Below, piece after piece: positions 1-7,766 of a stretch of 57,382 bases of DNA (positions are counted from its first letter, which is position 1; the number at the start of each line of letters is the position of its first letter). Source of the DNA: Nemertoderma westbladi (taxonomy: Eukaryota; Xenacoelomorpha; Nemertodermatida; Nemertodermatidae); contig JAUCBJ010003462.1 in the NCBI GenBank assembly GCA_032718475.1, forward strand, positions 1 through 57,382, read 5' to 3'. The notes under the pieces are model-generated. The model made no database searches. It was not told the origin of the DNA and saw only the letters and a program-made list of their open reading frames with translations. The position numbers and the translations under genes were made by a program.

Positions 1-104
1 TCTTAACTTTATAAAATAACTCAACCCGTATTTAAAGTTTTAAAAATTATGACTTAGTCGACTAATTTTCCAAAGTATATTATAAAAACATATAATTTCT
101 TGAA

Positions 105-265
105 TAAATAGACCTAATAGTAATAAATATTGTGGGGTAAATACATTTATAATACTAATATAATTATTATGGATAAATAGTCCTAATACTAATATAATTG
201 TTATGGATAAATAGTCCTAATACTAATATAATTGTTTTGGATAAATAGCCCTAATACTATTATGA
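105..265. repeat. 34-bp AT-rich tandem repeat (~3.5 copies)
   Basis: A 34-bp unit containing the word GATAAATAGTCCTAATACTA is repeated about three and a half times, ending just after the stop codon of the minus-strand zinc-finger ORF. The unit has no open-frame constraint. The first ~100 bases of the window are plain AT-rich DNA. Confidence 0.8.
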
Positions 266-287
266 AAGGAACTCAAACAAACAAATG

Positions 288-1361
288 TCAATAGCGTCGT
301 CCTGCGCGGGCATTTACTGAACGAGAGTTTTTTATCATAGGTCTTCGAAAATTAGTAAAAGCTGGTTGATTTACTTTACTTTCATCTTCCTCGTTACCCA
401 ACTGTTTCTTAATTTTATTCAATTGTTCATTAATTTTCAGTAATTTACTTTTATTTCCCAGAACCTGTCTTAATATCTCTTCTCTATTTTCCTCATTTTC
501 TTCCATTTGTTTAATAAATTTCCGCATTTGATTTTTGTTTCCTAATATTTGTCTCAATATCTCTTCTTTATTTTCATCATTCTCTTCTAAATGTTTAATA
601 AATTTCTGTAATTTAATTTTACTTCCTAGGACTTGGGTCAATGTCGCCTCTTTATTTTCTTCATTTTCCTTCAAATGTTTAATAATTTTCCGCAATTGAT
701 TCTTATTTCCAAGTAATTGCCTCTTTATTTCCTCATTATCATCATTTTCATCCTCTTCTCCGCTTTCCTGATCTTCACTTTCTTCACCCTCTTCCTGACC
801 TTCGCTATCTTCACCCTCTTCTTGACCTTCACTTTCTTCATCCTCTTCCTGATCTTCACTTTCTTCGTTCTCAACTTCACTTTCTTCATCCTCTTCCTGT
901 TCTTCACTTTCTTCATTCTCTTCCTGACCTTCGCTATCTTCACCCACTTCTTGAACTTCACTTTCTTCATCCTCTTCCTGATCTTCACTTTCATCGTTCT
1001 CAACTTCACTCTCTTCAACTTCATCCTGACCCTCACTATTTTCATTCTCCATCTCATCATCCTCTTCTTCTCCATCTTTCTCACCCAAATTTTCTTCATT
1101 TTCTAGGGGTAACTGTTTTTGTATCCCTTTCAAAATATTCATAACTTTATGAAATTTACTTTCCATTGTCTGTTTTATATTTAATATATCACGCTCATCT
1201 CTCTTTTTCTTTTCATCTTCACTAAAAATATCTTCGGATTTTTTAAATTTTTTTGGTGATGGAGCCATTAGTTTTTCCTTTCTATGTGTTTCCATATGAC
1301 GAGATAAATTGTCTTGTCTCATTTCTTTATTACAGACCAAACAAGTTTCATGTCTATGCAT
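288..1361 (-). CDS. Acidic, repeat-rich protein with one N-terminal C2H2-like zinc finger
   Basis: This is a 357-aa intact ORF that I do not recognise as a named gene. Residues 7-26 carry C-x2-C-x11-H-x3-H (C7, C10, H22, H26), one residue shorter between the pairs than the classical C2H2 finger. A basic stretch follows (PKKFKK), then a Glu/Asp/Ser/Gln region (about 95-215) built of near-repeats such as EESEGQEEGEDSE. About four copies of a 28-aa helical repeat follow, with core LGNKNQLRKFIKHLEENEEN. The C-terminus is basic and ends in RAGRRY. The start is the first ATG and puts the finger at the N-terminus. The upstream 0.25 kb resembles that of the 569-aa ORF, suggesting co-expression. Single N-terminal fingers of this type occur in proteins of some DNA viruses and large DNA transposons. 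That link is inference; a lineage-specific host gene is equally possible. Confidence 0.6.
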   Translation of the reverse strand: MHRHETCLVCNKEMRQDNLSRHMETHRKEKLMAPSPKKFKKSEDIFSEDEKKKRDERDILNIKQTMESKFHKVMNILKGIQKQLPLENEENLGEKDGEEEDDEMENENSEGQDEVEESEVENDESEDQEEDEESEVQEVGEDSEGQEENEESEEQEEDEESEVENEESEDQEEDEESEGQEEGEDSEGQEEGEESEDQESGEEDENDDNEEIKRQLLGNKNQLRKIIKHLKENEENKEATLTQVLGSKIKLQKFIKHLEENDENKEEILRQILGNKNQMRKFIKQMEENEENREEILRQVLGNKSKLLKINEQLNKIKKQLGNEEDESKVNQPAFTNFRRPMIKNSRSVNARAGRRY

Positions 1362-1420
1362 TATATAGCAATGTCAATTGAAAATATTGAATTTTAGCTA
1401 AATTATTCTACAAATTTTAA

Positions 1421-1680
1421 ATAAATAAAACTTTTATGAAAATAAATAAAACTTTTTAAAATAAAACTTAGAGAATGACTGGGAATGCATTGAACGAGGG
1501 CTATTATAGAGGGAAGCTATAATGGATTATCCAATCAGAGTTCGAGGGTGAGTTAGGCAGCCAATCAGGACTCGAGGGAGGAAAGTTAAACAGCCAATGA
1601 GAGAGCAGATGCGAGTACAGGGGTAAAGCGCCCGCCCATCCATGGTGAGATAACGTCACACTAACTCTCAAGGATAGTTA
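1421..1680 (-). promoter_or_regulatory. Putative promoter of the 357-aa zinc-finger ORF, copy A of a duplicated promoter
   Basis: Read on the minus strand this region contains CCTCTATAATAG (1501-1512), a TATA-like box 140 nt upstream of the ATG. It also holds three inverted CCAAT boxes (plus-strand CCAAT starting at 1531, 1561 and 1595) and an ACGTCA half-CRE (1653-1658). The same motifs in nearly the same order and spacing lie upstream of the 569-aa ORF at 4419-4640. Motif identity is seen directly; promoter function is inferred. Confidence 0.6.
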
Positions 1681-1816
1681 TACTCACCATTCAAATATCC
1701 CTCGCAAACCAGATTCCCCCCAGCATCTAACGTATTCCACTTCAATGCAAAATATATAGAGCTGTAGTTGGATTTGAACCTGTGCTTGTAAACTCTTTTG
1801 TGCTCGTATATTGAAG

Positions 1817-2361
1817 TGAGGCATAGACTATGCCTCAGTGCCTCAGTGAGGCATAGTCTATGTCTCAGTGAGGCAGAGTCTATGCCTCAGTGCCTCAGTG
1901 AGGCACTGAGTGAGGCATAGTCTATGCCTCGGTGAGTCATAGTCTATGCCTCAGTGCCTCAGTGAGGCATAGTCTATGCCTCAGTGAGTCATAGTCTATG
2001 CCTCAATGCCTCAGTGAGGCATAGTCTATGCCTCAGTGAGTCATAGTCTATGCCTCAGTGCCTCAGTGAGGCATAGTCGAGGCACTGAGTGAGGCATAGT
2101 CTATGCCTCGGTGAGTCATAGTCTATGCCTCAGTGCCTCAGTGAGGCATAGTCTATGCCTCAGTGAGTCATAGTCTATGCCTCAATGCCTCAGTGAGGCA
2201 TAGTCTGTGCCTCAGTGAGGCATAGTCTATGCCTCAGTGCCTCAGTGAGGCATAGTCTATGCCTCAGTGAGGCATAGTCTATGCCTCAGTGAGGCATAGT
2301 CTATGCCTCAGTGAGTCATAGTCTATGCCTCAGTGCCCCAGTGAGGCATAGTCTATGCCTT
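1817..2361. repeat. Higher-order array of perfect palindromes (GAGGCATAG-N-CTATGCCTC)
   Basis: About 545 bp consists almost only of the 19-bp inverted repeat GAGGCATAGTCTATGCCTC (9-bp arms, 1-nt centre), joined by AGT and by the spacer AGTGCCTC, itself part of a second palindrome TGCCTCAGTGAGGCA. A 22+22+8 bp higher-order pattern is visible, and a ~180-bp block occurs twice (from about 1903 and about 2083). The array lies between two ORFs that share promoter sequence. Such DNA could extrude cruciforms or bind a dimeric protein; function is unknown. Confidence 0.85.
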
Positions 2362-2678
2362 AGGGGTTAACATTCAAATTGATTACGAAGAAGCAGTAGG
2401 GGTCATTAATGGTATGCTGAGACTCACTTATTTCATGGCTCGCTCTCATAGTATAGATTAACTAGTAGAGAAAAATGAAAAATAGCCGGTTAAGCATCTT
2501 ATATTTTTTAAACATTATGGGGAAACAAGAATAAATAATTCATCGACAACAACAATATTAAATAATATAACAACAACGGATAAATAATTTACCAACAACA
2601 TTAATAATAAATAATATAGAACATCAACATTAACAAAAGATATAATCAGAACAGTTTTATTGAAAAAGACTGTTTATA
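2362..2678. other. Intergenic segment with a poly(A) signal for the 569-aa ORF
   Basis: AT-rich spacer. A minus-strand AATAAA (2656-2661) lies 18-23 nt past the stop of the 569-aa ORF and is a plausible polyadenylation signal. A short plus-strand open stretch (about 2345-2460) ends in NGMLRLTYFMARSHSID before a stop. It could be a relic of another gene tail but is too short to call. Confidence 0.5.
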
Positions 2679-4388
2679 TTAATAGGGTTGCTGGCCTCCG
2701 AGAATAACTGGTTTAACCCTTTTAGGATCCGATACTATTAATGGCTGCGATAATTTTCTCTTTAATAGTTTGTTGAGATAACCTTTTCTTGGGGGGTGAA
2801 ATAGATTAAGGTGTGTTTGCTGCGGGAGAAAGATGCCTTCTCTGAGAGAACGTTTTAGTAATTCGAAAAGGCGCGCGGTGGTAAAGTCGTTGGATAGGGT
2901 GATAGTGTTGGTATTTTTCGTATTGGTGAATATAATTTCTGCTGGTTTGTTCTTGATATGAATGTAAGGACTGAGATAGTAGTGAGAGTTGGGTGGGTTG
3001 GTTATATTTATCGTGAGAAAATCGCTGCCCCTAATATTGAGACCGTTGGTGAACTGAAAAGTGGTATTCTCTTCGTCTTTCATTAAAATGGGCCAGATAC
3101 CAACATATTTTTCGGATTTGAACTTATAGATAAAGGCTGCGATACTGCTATTTATGAGATAGCGCTGGTGATTGGGGATCGTAATCTGCTTTGGTTTGAA
3201 AGCAAATTGTATAGCCATAGCCTTGAATCTGATTAGAGCCTCGCGCGCTTGAATCGTGTTAGCTATAGTAAAGGATTCGTTAAATTTTCTCTCGATTATC
3301 TGTAAATCAATTTCTGAATCACTGATACAACTTTGTATCGATATTCGCTCGGAAATGTTGTCTTTGTATACGTTAAGTTCATCGTAGCAGACACATTCAC
3401 TATCCTCGAAGGTTGAAACGAACCATTTCAATTCGCCGACCTCGCTTGGTGTAAGAAGAATCATGCCCCTAGAAGAAACAATAGCCTTTCCATCGTCAAC
3501 CCTGTAGCCATTGGTGATCGCTAAATTGCGTTTGTTCCGAATATTTGTAACAAACCCAAAAGTGCAATAGTCAAAAGCAACCCAATTGCCCGGTTTTAGG
3601 ACAAGGTGAGTAGTAGGATTAATAAAAGGGCGACAGATGTTTACATATTGTTGAAATAAATTGGCGCAGGCGACGGAAAAGGTGATCCATGAACTGTTTA
3701 CAGTGTCTTCCAGCTTTATTAACTCGAGTGGATTCACTGGGTTAATACTTCCATAGGTGCCAACTCTATAATTGATTCCAAAGTAATAGGAGACTTTATT
3801 GGCAAAAAAGCATGTGAGCTCATTCAATTTCTCGCCGAAAGTGAGAACATCCTTATCGAAAAGTTTAAAGAAACGAGTCTCCTCTTCCTCGGTCGGAGTC
3901 GACGAGTTCCAGATGAGAAGAAGAATCGAGTTTGCGATACTATGAAAATCAAATAAGCGATCATCGGAGAAGAAGGAGGTTACGAGAGTGGTTAAACCCA
4001 GTAGACGATTTGCCACATCTTGGTTGATGTTTTCTCGAATAAAATCGACTATACTAGTTGGAATCGTAAACGTCTCGGGCGAAGTAGTTAGATTGAACGT
4101 TATTTTGTTGTCCCTTTTTAAAAGTTTGAAACCGTGGTTGGAGGAATGAAGTTTATTATCGTCGAGGGTTTGATATTGTCCATCGTGAAGTTCGTAGCAG
4201 GCACGGAAAATAAAGTGCGCGTAGTTTGCCGGAATCGGGATGGGTTGGTTTAAGGTTGTATTTATCGTTAACGGGAAGAGTTTGTTCGCCGAATCGAAAT
4301 ATAGACCAAACGAGTTGTCTTGTAGCATAAACTGATTTTCGTTGCAAACCAGATCGTTGCTTGAATAGCTGATTTCTGAATGTGCCAT
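2679..4388 (-). CDS. Unrecognised 569-aa protein
   Basis: A long intact ORF of unknown function. It is Asn/Thr/Phe/Ile-rich and lacks a signal peptide, a clear membrane segment or any catalytic motif I know. The N-terminus is MAHSEISYSSNDLVCNENQF. The C-terminal ~40 residues turn basic (RKGYLNKLLKRK, then DPKRVKP) and the last residues are LGGQQPY. No coiled coil or cysteine cluster is evident. The start is the first ATG, 119 nt downstream of a TATA-like box. An AATAAA follows the stop by 18-23 nt, so the locus looks like a complete compact RNA polymerase II unit. It shares upstream sequence with the acidic zinc-finger ORF 1.3 kb downstream on the same strand. A length of 569 aa without decay in repeat-rich DNA argues for recent selection or recent arrival. 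A structural protein of an integrated DNA virus or a large transposon is one possibility, unproven. Confidence 0.6.
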   Translation of the reverse strand: MAHSEISYSSNDLVCNENQFMLQDNSFGLYFDSANKLFPLTINTTLNQPIPIPANYAHFIFRACYELHDGQYQTLDDNKLHSSNHGFKLLKRDNKITFNLTTSPETFTIPTSIVDFIRENINQDVANRLLGLTTLVTSFFSDDRLFDFHSIANSILLLIWNSSTPTEEEETRFFKLFDKDVLTFGEKLNELTCFFANKVSYYFGINYRVGTYGSINPVNPLELIKLEDTVNSSWITFSVACANLFQQYVNICRPFINPTTHLVLKPGNWVAFDYCTFGFVTNIRNKRNLAITNGYRVDDGKAIVSSRGMILLTPSEVGELKWFVSTFEDSECVCYDELNVYKDNISERISIQSCISDSEIDLQIIERKFNESFTIANTIQAREALIRFKAMAIQFAFKPKQITIPNHQRYLINSSIAAFIYKFKSEKYVGIWPILMKDEENTTFQFTNGLNIRGSDFLTINITNPPNSHYYLSPYIHIKNKPAEIIFTNTKNTNTITLSNDFTTARLFELLKRSLREGIFLPQQTHLNLFHPPRKGYLNKLLKRKLSQPLIVSDPKRVKPVILGGQQPY

Positions 4389-4418
4389 TGTGATTGTGTA
4401 CCGGTAACTCGTTTAGGA

Positions 4419-4640
4419 AATAAAAATAAATAAATACTTTTACGAAAATAATTAAAACTTTTCAGGAAAACAAAGAGACAATGATTGGGAATGTGGTGAA
4501 CGGGGGCTATTATAGAGGGGGCTAGAATGGGTTAGCCAATCAGGGAACAGGAGGGAGAAAAGACTGTATAATTAAACCAATCAGAGAGCAGCTTTGATGA
4601 CGTCACATCAGGCGAGATAATGATTGCCCAATGTTATTCA
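4419..4640 (-). promoter_or_regulatory. Putative promoter of the 569-aa ORF, copy B of a duplicated promoter
   Basis: The minus strand holds CCTCTATAATAG (4507-4518). Inverted CCAAT boxes lie at 4536, 4577 and 4627, and a full palindromic CRE, TGACGTCA, at 4598-4605. The region aligns with 1421-1680 by eye at roughly 70% from the AT-rich leader to the CCAAT cluster, including the shared word GGGCTATTATAGAGGG. Confidence 0.6.
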
Positions 4641-4670
4641 ATGGTAGGCAGAGTGGCGCCATTGAATAAC
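4633..4670. repeat. Perfect 12-bp inverted repeat upstream of the 569-aa ORF
   Basis: GTTATTCAATGG (4633-4644) and CCATTGAATAAC (4659-4670) are exact reverse complements separated by 14 bp. The position just beyond the CRE and CCAAT cluster suggests an operator-like or hairpin element. Function is inferred only from position. Confidence 0.7.
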
Positions 4671-5323
4671 GAAGACAAAGGGGCCGCCGCGAGAGGAAAG
4701 ATTATAAAGTTAACGATAAGGGATCTATAAACCATAGAGCTAAAAATAGACATTATGTCATAGTGATCTCATTGGTAATATAAAAACTAATTAATCTAAA
4801 ATAAAAATCAATGTATAAAGTAAAAGTAATATATACAATTAATTAATTTAAAATAAAGTACAAATGAATAAATAAAGTGAAATAGAATACAAATAATTAA
4901 TTAAAATTAGGTACAAATAAATAGTTAAATTGAAAATAACAAAGTTAGAGAAGATGTTAATTTTCAGATAATACGCCCTCTAGCGGCAGACTATGGAACT
5001 GCAGGCGGTTGGATATATGTAAGAGTAATTAGTAATCAGAGCTGTCATGGGGTGGGGGCAGGGGCGCTTGGATACAACTATCATTAATATGCTGTTGCTT
5101 GGTTAAAGCTAATTGGGGGTCAAAGGTCAAAGGTCAACGATAAAGCTGTCTGGAGTAATTAGTTACCAGTAAGGGAGCTGTATACCCATAAAGTACAAAT
5201 GAATAATTAATTTAGAATTAAATACGAATAAAATAAAATAGAATACAAATAATTAATTAAAATTAAATATAAATAAATAAGTATTAATAGAATAAAAGAG
5301 CCGCGGTGTCACTTATGACACCC
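4671..5323. other. AT-rich intergenic DNA with a diverged direct repeat
   Basis: No gene is supported. Blocks around 4858-4935 and 5190-5282 are diverged direct copies, sharing AAAGTACAAATGAATAA and ATAGAATACAAATAATTAAT. The segment between them is more mixed in composition. Confidence 0.5.
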
Positions 5324-5628
5324 TCTTGCTCCTCTCGGCGACACTTAGACAACACTGATGCCCATTGTGTGTCAGGGCGCTAATCAGTCTGATTAATTAG
5401 GATAATCAATTAAACCCTAATTAGGAGTCATATGACACCTGTTAGGGTTTAATTGTAGTAATTAATTGATGACACCTTTCAATTAGGGTCTAATTAGCCT
5501 AATTGGGAGGTGTCACCCAGACAGTCTGGCGCCAATGACACCCAATGACACCCATAGGGTGATAATTGGGTGTCATATGACACCCAATGGGTGTCAGTGG
5601 GGTCTAAGTGTCGCCGAGAGGACCAAGA
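5324..5628. mobile_element. MITE-like inverted-repeat element (~305 bp)
   Basis: The ends carry TCCTCTCGGCGACACTTAGA (from 5330) and its exact complement (ending 5622). Similarity extends outwards to TCTTG and inwards to CACTGA, giving terminal inverted repeats of about 40 bp with few mismatches. The interior repeats TGACACC and GGTGTCA words in both orientations. There is no ORF and no clear target-site duplication. This fits a non-autonomous DNA transposon or fold-back element. Confidence 0.6.
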
Positions 5629-6108
5629 CCCTACTACTACCGGCTGCTGGGCTGACCGCGAATACAGGAGCTCTATGAATTTGAATTTGAGTATAATGAC
5701 ATAGACATAAATATAAAAGTATCGAAACATAACAAACAAGATACCATTTTCATAGGTACCGGTAGGATAGTTAGTAGGGTAATCAAGTAATTATTGGTTT
5801 ATACAGTATGTTAAAATTATGCACTCAGCCATGCAACAAAGCACCACAGAGTAAAAATAAGTACAAGTAATCTATTAATAAACAAAATAAAATGAAATGC
5901 AGAACACAATAAAAGTACATATCCACATTAATTTATAGATATTACATTCATCGAAACATTGGTGTACAGTATATGGCATAATAAGTAAATACAATTTAAA
6001 AATTAAATTAGTAAATTCAATCAGAACATTTATTTAAATAAAAAAAATATGCCATAAAAATACGCAATAATTTTTATCAGACAATTAATAGTTCACTATA
6101 CATTATTC
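5629..6108. other. AT-rich spacer
   Basis: Low-complexity AT-rich DNA between the MITE-like element and the first non-LTR copy. I see no gene, RNA or repeat worth naming. Confidence 0.5.
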
Positions 6109-7250
6109 ATGCGTATGTTCAGCATACTTTCATTATATGGGATTCCCGATGAAATTATTGCAGCAATCAGATCAGTATACGATGGTTCGACAACATTTGT
6201 GTCTACTGTTGATGGTGACACAGAACCATTTGAAGTGTTATGGGGTGTCCTCCAGGGAGATACTGTACACTTGCACCATTCTTGTTCATAATTGTTGTTG
6301 ACTATGTTCTACGCATGTCCTTAGATCATTATAATGATGATGGGGTGATGATAACTCCACCTACTGGCTCCAGAAGTCGAGGAAATCCTGCCAAGTACAA
6401 GTACCTAACTGATCTAGACTTTGCTGATGACTTAGGAGTACTCTCAGAATCACTAGAGGGAGCCCAACGGCTCCTCAGCTCATTAGAACATGCTGCTTCT
6501 AGTGTTGGTTTTTTTATTAACTCCAGAAAGACCACAATTTTGACAGTTAACTTTGAAAGTCCTCAGCAAGTCTCTGATCGGATGAGCATAAGCTCAAAAG
6601 ATGGTATGCTTGAGCATGTGGATGACTTCTGTTACCTGGGATCATGGATCCGGAAGTCATGTGAGGACCTTCGAATACGTAAGGGAAAGGCATGGGCAGC
6701 CTTGAATAGGCTTTCCAGGATTTGGAAGTCACCGAGAATTAATCGGAAACTTAAGGTCCGATTATTTAGAGCAGCAGTAGTTCCAGTACTCCTCTATGGG
6801 AGTCCATGCTGGGCTCTAACTGCTGAGGACACCAAATCTCTGGATGGCACATTCACAAGAATGCTACGCCGGGTTAATTGTGTCAAGTACAATGCACACA
6901 TCTCCAACCAGACACTATATAACATTGGAGGTGTCTCATTGGTTCCCCCAAGCTTGACACTAGAACAGAATCCGCCTCCGCTTTGCAGGACATTGCTTTC
7001 GCCGTGAGGACCAGCCAGTGCATAATCTTGCGCTTTGGCAGCCTCATGGAGTGAATAAGCATGGTGGACAGCCCATGACTTTCTTGAGACGCATCTTAAA
7101 GGACACTGGACTTGAAGATGCGGATGATCTAGCAAATGTCATGGGTGATAGGGAGTTGTGGCGGTGCAATTTTGTCGATAAGCCGGCACAGCATTCTTAA
7201 AAATGCAGCTGCAATGCAGCATGCCGATCCTAGTAGTAGTATACATTACT
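6109..7250 (+). mobile_element. 5'-truncated non-LTR retrotransposon, family copy 1 (RT C-terminal half)
   Basis: The translated segment runs from RT palm residues through DFADD (motif C) to the conserved C-terminal tail (LWQPHG, MGDRELWRCNFVD). It closely matches the longer minus-strand copy at 17.3-19.4 kb. It is broken: a short insertion near 6264 shifts the frame just after the LQGD motif, a 6-bp duplication gives KYKYL, and another frameshift lies near 6980. The 3' end is GATCCTAGTAGTAGTA, identical to the other full 3' end in this window. That is a short (GTA)n tail as seen in RTE-like elements. The start is a typical 5' truncation. Confidence 0.85.
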
Positions 7251-7766
7251 CATATTTAGTACTGTAGATCGAAACATTAATTAAAATATGGATCAAAGTG
7301 TATTATATTAATTGTTACAGTAAAAATAAATCATTCATCACAATAAAAAACAAATTTTTATTTGTAAAAGAAATAGATATTACAGAAATAAATTAACTAA
7401 AATACGTGGACGTTATTCATTGTTAATTTCCATGACCCCTGGTAATGAGAGGACAGGTGGATTAGGTCGAGTTTAGTTTGAAATGTGGATGAGGAATCAA
7501 CGCCAACCACATTAGAGCGAAGAGAGTTCCAAACTGCAATGCGACGAACTGAGAAGTGATTTAGATGTATACAGTTGCGGGAATGTGGAATGTTTACTTT
7601 ACTGTATATCCGTTTGATCGAGTTCGAGAAGGAAGACGATGAAATATCGGTTAATTACTTAGAGGACTGAAACCACGAATTATTTTATACATCTCCTTCA
7701 GATCAATGAAAATACGACGTTCCTCTAAGGATCGGGTGTTGAGACGATTTAAGCGATCTGCATAGC

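Noticed and set aside
717-1106. Plus-strand hydrophobic ORF (Phe/Leu/Ile-rich) and a second minus-strand frame, Lys/Arg-rich
   Set aside because: Both are shadows of the acidic repeat in the 357-aa ORF; GAA/GAT-rich coding yields TTC/ATC on the other strand and AAG/AGA-type codons in the shifted frame.
1760-1800. Perfect B-box-like word GGTTCAAATCC on the minus strand, suggesting a tRNA or SINE
   Set aside because: The flanking bases do not pair as a T stem and no A box or cloverleaf is found upstream.
2345-2460. Plus-strand open stretch ending in RLTYFMARSHSID
   Set aside because: Too short, opened by the palindrome array, and without a start codon or any recognised similarity.
5494-5739. 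81-aa minus-strand ORF
   Set aside because: It crosses the end of the MITE-like inverted repeat and is made of its repeated TGACACC words.
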